Shown here piece after piece: positions 13,949 to 20,507 of a stretch of DNA of 20,507 nt. The notes under the pieces are model-generated. The model saw nothing but the letters and a program-made list of their open reading frames with translations, searched no databases and had not been told where the DNA came from. Made by a program: the position numbers and the translations under genes. Every line of letters begins with the position of its first letter. The first letter of the stretch is position 1. The DNA comes from GCA-2699365 sp036160955 (lineage in GTDB: Bacteria > Verrucomicrobiota > Verrucomicrobiia > Opitutales > Coraliomargaritaceae), in contig JAYYDJ010000105.1 in assembly GCA_036160955.1 (NCBI GenBank), forward strand, positions 1-20,507, written 5' to 3'.

Positions 13949-15394
13949 ATGCCTGCTGAGACGACGCCATCAACCTATGGTCGCGGTAAAAGCGCAGGTA
14001 GCTCTCGAAAAGAATCTAGCGGAACTGATCCATTAGAGGCGATCCGCGTTCAACCGCACAGCATCGAGGCTGAAGAGGGTCTACTTGCCTCTTGCTTAAT
14101 TGATGGCGGTCGTGAGGTTTTGACTGATTGTGTAGAGGCAAAAATTCTGCCGGAATTTTTCTTTAAAACTTCGCATCAAGAATTGTATGGCGCTCTTCTA
14201 ACACTCTATGAGACTGGTGATCCAATAGATGAGATTTTATTGATTGAGCACCTTAAAAAAGAGGGTAAGGATGAAGAAGTTGGTGGGATCGCTGCTATTT
14301 ATGGTATTCAAGATAGAATAGAAACAGCAGCTCATGCACGATATTTCGCAAAAATAGTGCATGAGAAATACTTACTGCGTCGACTGATTCGTACTTCGCG
14401 AGAGGCGATAGAAGCCTGTTATGTGCAACAAGAAGACATCAGTATATTTATAGAAAAGATAGAACAAGATATTCACATGATTAGTAGTGGTCGCGTGACT
14501 GAAGGAGCTGTTCCTATTAAAGAATCACTTAATCGAGCCGTTAACAATATACATGCATTACTCAATGATACCGATCAAATTGAAGGTGTGATGTCTGGCT
14601 TTAGAGATTTGGATGGCATGACATATGGCTTCCATCCAGGACAAATGATTGTACTAGCAGCACGACCTTCTGTTGGTAAGACCTCGTTAGCTATGAATTT
14701 CGCTGAGCATGCAATTATTCCTAATGGAGGGCGTCAACCTTCCGGGGTACTTGTATTTAGTTTAGAGATGACGGCCGCAGATCTAGCTATGCGTTTGATT
14801 TGCAGTCGTGCTAGAGTAGATATGAAACGTATTCGTGACCGCGTCGCTTCCTCTCAGGACCAGCGTGAGATCGCCCAAGCAGTTAAGGAATTAGAACAAG
14901 CGCCACTATGGATCGACGACGCATCTAGCTCAACTATCTTAGATTTACGTGCAAAAGCTCGTCGTATCGATACTAAGCATCGCTTAGGCTTAGTCGTGAT
15001 TGATTATTTACAGCTTTTACGTGGATCAGATCCGCGCGCACCACGTGAACAGCAAATTGCTGAAATATCGCGTGGCGTTAAAGGTATGGCCAAAGAGTTA
15101 AATGTGCCTGTAGTTGTACTTAGCCAACTCAATCGGGAATCGGAGCGTGAGAGTCGTGATCCGCGACTTTCTGATCTGCGTGAATCTGGTTCAATTGAGC
15201 AGGATGCGGATGTAGTAATGATTCTTCACCGGCCTAAAAAGCGTGATGAAGAGGATGCCGTGCAGGACACAGGCATGGTCGCTGATGTAGAGCAGATTAA
15301 ATTAATCATAGCTAAGCAGCGTAATGGACCAATTGGTGACGTTGACTTATCTTTCATGAGGCGCTACACACGATTTGAAAATTTTAAGCGCTAA
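13949..15394 (+). CDS. dnaB: Replicative DNA helicase DnaB
   Basis: Hexameric 5'-3' helicase that unwinds the replication fork and binds DnaG primase. The 481 residues have a low-complexity leader (about 1-32). The N-terminal collar domain (about 35-135) begins PHSIEAEEGLLASCL. The RecA-like C-terminal domain contains Walker A ARPSVGKTS (238-246), FSLEM, Walker B LVVIDYLQLL (348-357), the SQLNRESE motif (392-399) and DLRESGSIEQDAD (409-421). There is no intein, and the length is usual. The unusual spacing residues PNGGRQPSG (258-266) look like a small loop insertion. The stop codon lies within the 12-bp palindrome CTAAAGCTTTAG (15391-15402), 28 bp before bamA. Confidence 0.97.
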   Translation: MPAETTPSTYGRGKSAGSSRKESSGTDPLEAIRVQPHSIEAEEGLLASCLIDGGREVLTDCVEAKILPEFFFKTSHQELYGALLTLYETGDPIDEILLIEHLKKEGKDEEVGGIAAIYGIQDRIETAAHARYFAKIVHEKYLLRRLIRTSREAIEACYVQQEDISIFIEKIEQDIHMISSGRVTEGAVPIKESLNRAVNNIHALLNDTDQIEGVMSGFRDLDGMTYGFHPGQMIVLAARPSVGKTSLAMNFAEHAIIPNGGRQPSGVLVFSLEMTAADLAMRLICSRARVDMKRIRDRVASSQDQREIAQAVKELEQAPLWIDDASSSTILDLRAKARRIDTKHRLGLVVIDYLQLLRGSDPRAPREQQIAEISRGVKGMAKELNVPVVVLSQLNRESERESRDPRLSDLRESGSIEQDADVVMILHRPKKRDEEDAVQDTGMVADVEQIKLIIAKQRNGPIGDVDLSFMRRYTRFENFKR

Positions 15395-15422
15395 AGCTTT
15401 AGTAATTATTTATCCGACAATC

Positions 15423-17774
15423 ATGCAACTTCACAGAAACATATATTTGCTGCTGTCATTTCTTACTTGCTTACTGCCTGTGCCCAACCTGATCGCGCAA
15501 ATCCAAGGCTCTGCTGATCCAGTGGTAAATCAGATAAAAGTACAGTTCCAAGGTTTTCAACCTGTGAGTGATCAATATGTACGTGGTAATGTACAATTAC
15601 GCTCAGGGATGAATTATAACAGTACTTTAGTTGATCAATCTATTCGCTCGTTGTATGCGACGAATCAATTCGAGTTTATTGAAGTGAAAGTAGAGCAGGC
15701 TGATGGGGAAAAGGTAGATGTAATTTTCATTATTACTCCCAAATACACGATCGGAAAAATAGAATTTAATGGAAACAATAGCTTTTCACCGGAACGCCTC
15801 ACTACAAAAGGCGAAATAGATTCGGGCATTCCACTCGATGAGTATCTTGTCTCTCAAGCAGCTGAGAAAATCCAAGAATATTTTGTTGAAAAACACTATC
15901 CGTACGCCCTAGTCGATTATCGTATTAGTAAAGACGACATGACAGGTTATGCGACCGTAACTTATGATATTGAATCCGGTCTTAAAGTTAAGATTGCAGA
16001 AATCAATTTTACCGGGGTGACTGCATTTAATGCGAAAAAATTGCGTAAGCAACTTGAGACGAGGCAGACTAATTGGATTTCTTGGATGACCAGTGCAGGC
16101 ACATATGACGAAAGCGTGTTTAACGAGGACCTTGATCTCTTACGCTCATACTATCGTAATAATGGTTATCTTGATGTTGAAATCAACCTTGATCAGGTGG
16201 TGATAGATAAAATTTCACCCAACAAAATTGCTATTAATATACCTATTGATGAAGGGCAGTGCTACTATATAGGAGATCTTTCCGTTACTGATAATTCTAT
16301 TTTTACTGGAGATGAACTCCTTCAAGGTATAACAATAAAAAGTGGGTCGCCATTTTCACCAGAAAATGTTGATGCTGCTTCCAGTTTGTTGCGTGACTAC
16401 TACACCTCGCGTGGATATTTAGAGGCTTACGTTCGTGCGGAACGAGTCCCGAATATGGATTCTCGCCGCATTGATGTTGTATTTAGAGTTCGTGAGAGTG
16501 AAAAGTTTTATGTTGAGTCTATTAATGTGGAAGGTAACACAAAGACAAAGACACGAGTCATATTGCGAGAATTAGCACTGCGCCCAGGTGATGTATTTGA
16601 TCTTAAGCGTCTCGAAACTAGCGAGATGCGACTTAAAAATACCCAGTTTTTTGATGATGTACGCCTCAATCAAGAAGTTACGAATGTGCCTGGCAGAAAA
16701 GATTTAGGAGTTACTGTGCGAGAGGGAAGAACTGGTAGCTTCAGCTTTGGTGCTGGATTTGGTTCCGTCCAAAGCGCGATGATCTTTTTTGAGTTAACGC
16801 AAGGAAACTTCGATCTGTTTAATTGGCGAAACGGTTTTCAAGGTGATGGTCAAAAGATGCGAATACGAGGTTCTTTTGGGTCTCTAAGTAACGAGATGAT
16901 CATTGCATTTGAAGAACCTTGGTTATTCGAGCAGCGCTTGGCTTTTGGCGTCGAATTATTTCGCCGTGAGTCGGACTATGTTAGTTCTGATTACAATGAA
17001 TTGCGCACAGGTTTTCAGCTGTATTTACGCCGCCGTTTATTTGAACTAGTTGAGGCTCGCATCTCTTACCAGTTAGAAGTTGTTGAAATTTTTGATGTGG
17101 CTGGTCTGCCTGGAATTCAGACTAATGATACAATACCAGATATTTTTGAAGAGGCTGAGGGTGAAGAGATGATCTCCAAGATTGGTATAACTCTACTAAG
17201 AGACACGCGCGATTCATTGCTGTTCACAACTAAAGGCAATCGTACGACATTATCGACTCAGTGGGCAGGGGTTGGTGGAGATGTTAATTACTTGAAAGTT
17301 GAAGGGCGTATGGCACATTTTATTCCAACTTTTGATTTCTTAGATCAAACATTAGCGATCTATGCTCGTGCTGGAACTATTATCCCCTATGGTGATACAA
17401 GCACTATTCCATTTTATGATCGCTTTTACTTAGGAGGTCCTGAATCACTAAGAGGCTATGATTATCGCGAAATCGGCCCTAGAGAAACTGTTTCCGATGA
17501 GGCGATTGGCGGGAATACTTACTCAATGCTTTCTTTCGAATATATTTTTAGAATCGCGGAACCTTTAGGGCTAGCTGTTTTCTATGATTGTGGATTCGTA
17601 AATCCAGAAGAAATAGATTTCAGCCCATCAAACTATGCGGATAACTGGGGAGTAGGAGCTCGCTTGATGATGATGGGATCACCTCTTAAACTAGATTTAG
17701 GTTTCCCGATTACTGACCCCACTGGCAAGGCAAGCGGTTCGCAATTTAACTTTTCTTTCGGGACTCGCTTTTAA
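15423..17774 (+). CDS. bamA: Outer membrane protein assembly factor BamA
   Basis: Omp85 protein that inserts beta-barrels into the outer membrane. The ATG at 15423 is chosen because it yields a proper signal peptide (MQLHRNIYLLLSFL, cleaved near LIA). The longer frame begins at a TTG inside dnaB. The 783 residues contain about five POTRA domains (roughly 36-440; repeated patterns such as IGKIEFNGNNSF, IAEINFTGVTAF and FYVESINVEGNT). A 16-strand barrel domain follows, carrying the conserved loop GGPESLRGYDYREIGP (the family VRGF motif as LRGY). The C-terminal beta-signal ends in aromatic F (FNFSFGTRF). It is followed by the Skp-like chaperone and lpxD, the classic envelope gene order. Accessory bam lipoproteins are not in the window. 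Confidence 0.97.
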   Translation: MQLHRNIYLLLSFLTCLLPVPNLIAQIQGSADPVVNQIKVQFQGFQPVSDQYVRGNVQLRSGMNYNSTLVDQSIRSLYATNQFEFIEVKVEQADGEKVDVIFIITPKYTIGKIEFNGNNSFSPERLTTKGEIDSGIPLDEYLVSQAAEKIQEYFVEKHYPYALVDYRISKDDMTGYATVTYDIESGLKVKIAEINFTGVTAFNAKKLRKQLETRQTNWISWMTSAGTYDESVFNEDLDLLRSYYRNNGYLDVEINLDQVVIDKISPNKIAINIPIDEGQCYYIGDLSVTDNSIFTGDELLQGITIKSGSPFSPENVDAASSLLRDYYTSRGYLEAYVRAERVPNMDSRRIDVVFRVRESEKFYVESINVEGNTKTKTRVILRELALRPGDVFDLKRLETSEMRLKNTQFFDDVRLNQEVTNVPGRKDLGVTVREGRTGSFSFGAGFGSVQSAMIFFELTQGNFDLFNWRNGFQGDGQKMRIRGSFGSLSNEMIIAFEEPWLFEQRLAFGVELFRRESDYVSSDYNELRTGFQLYLRRRLFELVEARISYQLEVVEIFDVAGLPGIQTNDTIPDIFEEAEGEEMISKIGITLLRDTRDSLLFTTKGNRTTLSTQWAGVGGDVNYLKVEGRMAHFIPTFDFLDQTLAIYARAGTIIPYGDTSTIPFYDRFYLGGPESLRGYDYREIGPRETVSDEAIGGNTYSMLSFEYIFRIAEPLGLAVFYDCGFVNPEEIDFSPSNYADNWGVGARLMMMGSPLKLDLGFPITDPTGKASGSQFNFSFGTRF

Positions 17775-17813
17775 GCAAAATAGTCTATAACAATTAAATT
17801 AATACCTAATAAA

Positions 17814-18422
17814 ATGAAAAAATTAATATCTCTTATTTTTGTAACTATTCTTTCTGCTGGATCTATATTCGCACAGAAAGCAGCCCTAGTTGCTACAGTT
17901 AACATGGACCTAGTTCTAGGTGGTTATGTCGCTTATCAGACTGCGCTGGAGCGTGTCGAAGGTACCGAACAAACCGCCCAAGAAGAAGTCGAGGCATTTA
18001 AAGAAAAACTTGGCCTTACAGAGGTGGAGGGTAAAGTGCAAGAATTGCAGCAAAAAAGTCAAAACCCAGCGATTGCAGATGAGGAGCGCAAATTGGCCAT
18101 GGAAGAAGCACAATCATTAATTAACCAAAATGAAGCGAAGATTCAGCAACTCAGCGCATTTGGGCAGCAGTTGCAGCAGAGAATGCAGCAAGCTCGTACC
18201 CGTGCGCTAAGTCCTTTTGAATTTAAAGCTAGGGAGGCGGTCAATACTGTAGCTAATGACAAATCAGTAGATTTGGTTTTACCCATAATTCCTCGCCAGA
18301 TAAATTCACAAGGTGAGGACGGTACCGAGACCCAATATAATCTTTTAGCGGGTCAAGTAATGTATGCGAGTGATGCATTAGAAATTACTGATGCGGTCAT
18401 TGCTGTACTCAATGCGGAATAA
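17814..18422 (+). CDS. Periplasmic OmpH/Skp family chaperone
   Basis: Skp-type chaperones hold unfolded outer-membrane proteins on the way to BamA. The 202 residues start with a signal peptide cut after SIFA (residue 20). The mature start ALVATVNMDLVLGGYVAY matches the OmpH family strand. A long Gln/Glu/Ala-rich coiled coil (about 45-135) forms the tentacles, and a closing beta region (DLVLPIIPRQI and onward) ends with helix ITDAVIAVLNAE. It is somewhat longer than the E. coli protein (about 160 residues). Position directly between bamA and lpxD supports the call; the symbol skp is left out because orthology rests on family and context only. A strong terminator follows. Confidence 0.88.
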   Translation: MKKLISLIFVTILSAGSIFAQKAALVATVNMDLVLGGYVAYQTALERVEGTEQTAQEEVEAFKEKLGLTEVEGKVQELQQKSQNPAIADEERKLAMEEAQSLINQNEAKIQQLSAFGQQLQQRMQQARTRALSPFEFKAREAVNTVANDKSVDLVLPIIPRQINSQGEDGTETQYNLLAGQVMYASDALEITDAVIAVLNAE

Positions 18423-18443
18423 CAAATAGTGGTTAAAATTTTC

Positions 18444-18480
18444 AAAACCCTGTTCTCGTAAAGGACAGGGTTTTTTGTTT
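18444..18480 (+). terminator. Rho-independent terminator after the skp-like gene
   Basis: AAAACCCTGTTC (18444-18455) pairs with GGACAGGGTTTT (18463-18474) as a 12-bp stem with one G-U pair and a 7-nt loop. It is followed by further T residues (TTGTTT). This is the only convincing intrinsic terminator in the window. It closes the bamA-skp transcript 11 bp before the lpxD ATG. Confidence 0.9.
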
Positions 18481-18490
18481 GAACTATAAT

Positions 18491-19540
18491 ATGACATATT
18501 CCTACCCACTAAATCGAATATTAGAAATCATTGGTGCTAATGCCGTCTGCGAGGGAGATTTCAGCGGTTCTATTACAGGAATTGCATCTTTGTCATCTGC
18601 CAGTGCTGGCGATCTTTCTTTCCTGGGGAATCCTCAGTATAAAGATCAAGTGGAGCACTCCAATGCATCAATTTTGCTCTTGCCAAGGGACCACTCTGGC
18701 AAGCCTAAGGCGAATCAGTTGTTTTTAAAAGTAGATAATCCATCCTATGCCTTGGCGTTATTATGCCGAAATATAGAAATTGATTTATTACCAAAGCCTC
18801 TTGCAGGTATTCATCCAACTGCGATTGTAGATCCATCTGCAAAGGTTCACAATACTGCGAGCGTAGGAGCATTTTGCTGTATTGGACCGCAAGCTGTAAT
18901 TGGCCCAGATGTTACTTTGGCAGAGCATATTTCGATTGGCCGAGCAGCCCGTGTTGAGGAGCAGACACAAATATTCCCAAGAGTTGTAGTGGGTGATTAC
19001 TGCGAAATTGGTTCGAGAAATCGACTGCTTCAGGGATGCGTTATAGGGTCAGACGGCTATGGTTATACCATAGTTGATGGAGTACATCAGCGCCTTCCTC
19101 AGATTGGAACTGTTGTGACAGGCGCCGATGTCGATGTTGGAGCGAATACAACAGTTGATCGTGCCAGATTTGGAAGGACCGAGATTGGTGACGGCACAAA
19201 GATTGATAATTTAGTACAAATTGGGCACAATGTGAGTATTGGAAGACATTGTTTGTTGGTCGCTCAAGTGGGGGTTGGAGGTAGCACAAAACTTGGTAAT
19301 GGGGTTGTTGTTGCTGGTCAGGCGGGGATAGCTGGGCACTTAAATATTGGCGATGGTGTTATTATTACTGCGGCTGCTGTGGTGGTCCGTTCGATCGAAG
19401 CGAATCTCAAAGTAGGGGGCTGCCCGGCTCAAGCCTCGTTACTTACAAACCGAATCTACAGCTTGCAACGAAAGTTACCAGATCTTTTCAAAAGGTTTGA
19501 TCAATTGGAGAAAACCATTGAGTCTTACAACCAATTATAA
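18491..19540 (+). CDS. lpxD: UDP-3-O-(3-hydroxyacyl)glucosamine N-acyltransferase
   Basis: Adds the N-linked hydroxyacyl chain in lipid A synthesis; cytoplasmic, acyl-ACP dependent. The 349 residues comprise an N-terminal uridine-binding domain (about 1-105, GSITGIASLSSASAGDLSFL). A left-handed beta-helix of hexapeptide repeats follows (about 105-315, e.g. IHPTAIVDPSAKV, ASVGAFCCIGP). Other marks are GSDGYGY (187-192), the catalytic His in VQIGHNV (H246) and a C-terminal helical tail. The ATG at 18491 is preferred over a TTG at 18479 inside the terminator T-tract. The gene sits just after the terminator, so it needs its own promoter or read-through. A TATAAT (18485-18490) touches the ATG, too close for a normal leader. 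prs starts 13 bp downstream. Confidence 0.95.
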   Translation: MTYSYPLNRILEIIGANAVCEGDFSGSITGIASLSSASAGDLSFLGNPQYKDQVEHSNASILLLPRDHSGKPKANQLFLKVDNPSYALALLCRNIEIDLLPKPLAGIHPTAIVDPSAKVHNTASVGAFCCIGPQAVIGPDVTLAEHISIGRAARVEEQTQIFPRVVVGDYCEIGSRNRLLQGCVIGSDGYGYTIVDGVHQRLPQIGTVVTGADVDVGANTTVDRARFGRTEIGDGTKIDNLVQIGHNVSIGRHCLLVAQVGVGGSTKLGNGVVVAGQAGIAGHLNIGDGVIITAAAVVVRSIEANLKVGGCPAQASLLTNRIYSLQRKLPDLFKRFDQLEKTIESYNQL

Positions 19541-19553
19541 TCTCGATAACACC

Positions 19554-20504
19554 ATGAGCCAGAATAAACTTAAAATCTTTTGCGGCAATGCGAATCCTAA
19601 GCTTGCCCAAGAAATATGTGATTATCTAGGAGAACCTCTCGGTGCAGCTACAGTAGAAAGTTTTCCTGATGGAGAAACTTTTGTGCGCATTGATGAAAAT
19701 ATCCGTGGCGCAGATGTATTTATTATTCAGTCGACTAGTAATCCGGCAAATCAACATCTAATGGAGCTATTTATCATGATCGATGCTGCGCGCCGCGCCT
19801 CTGCCAAACGTATCACTGCAGTGATTCCCTTCTATGGCTACGCTCGTCAAGATCGTAAAGATCAGCCACGAGTACCAATCACGTCTAAGCTGGTTGCCAA
19901 TTTATTAGTCTCTTCTGGCGCAAATAGAGTACTGACGGTTGATTTACACGCGCAGCAAATCCAGGGTTTCTTTGATATCCCAGTGGATCATCTATATGCC
20001 TCACCGGTATTATTTAAGTATTTAAAGAATATTGATACTGATAATTTAACGCTCTTTTCTCCCGATGTGGGCGGCATGAAGATGGCATCGGCATATGCGG
20101 GATTACTAAAAGTACCGATTGGTTTTATTGCTAAGCGTCGTACTTCGGCGGAGACCGTGGAGGCTGTCTCTTTAGTTGGAGAGACCGAGGGTCGTGACAT
20201 TCTTCTGATAGATGATATGACTGAAACAGCTGGAACTTTATGTGCGGCTGCTGAGCTATTGAAGAAAAATGGAGCAGCTAGGGTAATGGCGGCGGTCAGT
20301 CACGGTGTCTTAAATGAGCGTGGTTATGAACGATTATCATCTGGCATTTTAGATCAATTGATTACCACAAACACAACTCCCGTTCAGCAGCGTAAGGGTG
20401 TTCCGATTACAGTTCTAAGCGTTGCCGAGCTCTTGGGCGAAGGAATTCGCCGTATATATGATAACGAAAGTGTTACCGGACTTTTTGATGTTAAAGGTTT
20501 TTAA
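19554..20504 (+). CDS. prs: Ribose-phosphate pyrophosphokinase
   Basis: Makes PRPP from ribose-5-phosphate and ATP for purine, pyrimidine, NAD, His and Trp synthesis; cytoplasmic. The ATG at 19554 (MSQNKLKIFCGNANPKLA) is chosen over an upstream frame that overlaps lpxD. The 316 residues carry ESFPDGE (35-41), the ATP-binding RQDRK (98-102) and the signature DLHAQQIQGFF (130-140). The catalytic loop is AKRR (193-196), and the PRPP-binding loop is LIDDMTETAGT (218-228; most family members read VDDM-DTAGT). The length is standard class I. A TATAAT at 19536-19541 overlaps the lpxD stop and could add a local promoter. The stop codon lies three bases from the window end. Confidence 0.96.
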   Translation: MSQNKLKIFCGNANPKLAQEICDYLGEPLGAATVESFPDGETFVRIDENIRGADVFIIQSTSNPANQHLMELFIMIDAARRASAKRITAVIPFYGYARQDRKDQPRVPITSKLVANLLVSSGANRVLTVDLHAQQIQGFFDIPVDHLYASPVLFKYLKNIDTDNLTLFSPDVGGMKMASAYAGLLKVPIGFIAKRRTSAETVEAVSLVGETEGRDILLIDDMTETAGTLCAAAELLKKNGAARVMAAVSHGVLNERGYERLSSGILDQLITTNTTPVQQRKGVPITVLSVAELLGEGIRRIYDNESVTGLFDVKGF

Positions 20505-20507
20505 GTG

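Noticed and set aside
15391..15402. Perfect 12-bp palindrome CTAAAGCTTTAG at the dnaB stop
   Set aside because: No loop and no T-run, so not an intrinsic terminator; could be chance, and no repeat copy was noticed.
15375..15422. Longer bamA frame from a TTG inside dnaB
   Set aside because: The ATG at 15423 gives a clean signal peptide; the extension does not resemble one.

Overview
The window looks like a chromosomal segment from a Gram-negative, moderately AT-rich bacterium. My best guess is a marine Verrucomicrobiota of the Opitutae/Puniceicoccales type. Three things point there: outer-membrane assembly genes (bamA, skp-like, lpxD) in a core operon, a long CTC-type bL25, and a large secreted beta-helix protein ending in a 'YYWRVD' domain of a kind I associate with Planctomycetes and Verrucomicrobia. 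The taxonomic call is inference; no rRNA gene is present.

Layout. Positions 1-587 hold the 3' end of a repeat-containing protein, followed by about 290 bp with no convincing gene. glmS (minus) and glgC (plus) then diverge from a 73-bp spacer that carries a 16-bp inverted repeat and candidate -10 boxes for both genes. lgt (minus) converges on glgC with directly abutting stop codons. A secreted coiled-coil/LysM protein runs straight into parB (TAAATG), followed by an EVE-domain gene. On the minus strand are nspC, an overlooked 58-residue membrane protein that starts inside the nspC stop codon (ATGA), and a secreted parallel beta-helix protein. From 11264 to the end everything is on the plus strand and closely packed: rplY, pth, rpsF, ssb, rplI, dnaB, bamA, a Skp/OmpH-like chaperone, a strong intrinsic terminator, lpxD and prs.

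How the genes fit together. GlmS and GlgC draw on the same hexose-phosphate pool, for amino sugars and glycogen respectively. Lgt, BamA, the Skp-like protein and LpxD build the outer membrane: lipoprotein lipidation, beta-barrel insertion, periplasmic chaperoning and lipid A synthesis. ParB, DnaB and SSB serve chromosome segregation and replication. RplY, RpsF, RplI and Pth serve the ribosome, NspC makes polyamine, and Prs makes PRPP for nucleotides.

Most notable observations: (1) a 14/16 match to the ParB centromere parS inside rplY, 5.6 kb from parB; (2) the coupled small membrane protein after nspC; (3) the palindrome shared by the glmS and glgC promoters; (4) almost complete absence of Shine-Dalgarno motifs before the real start codons. 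I see no tRNA, rRNA, CRISPR array, insertion sequence or phage element. Several starts were moved inward from the longest open frame, using family N-termini and signal peptides.
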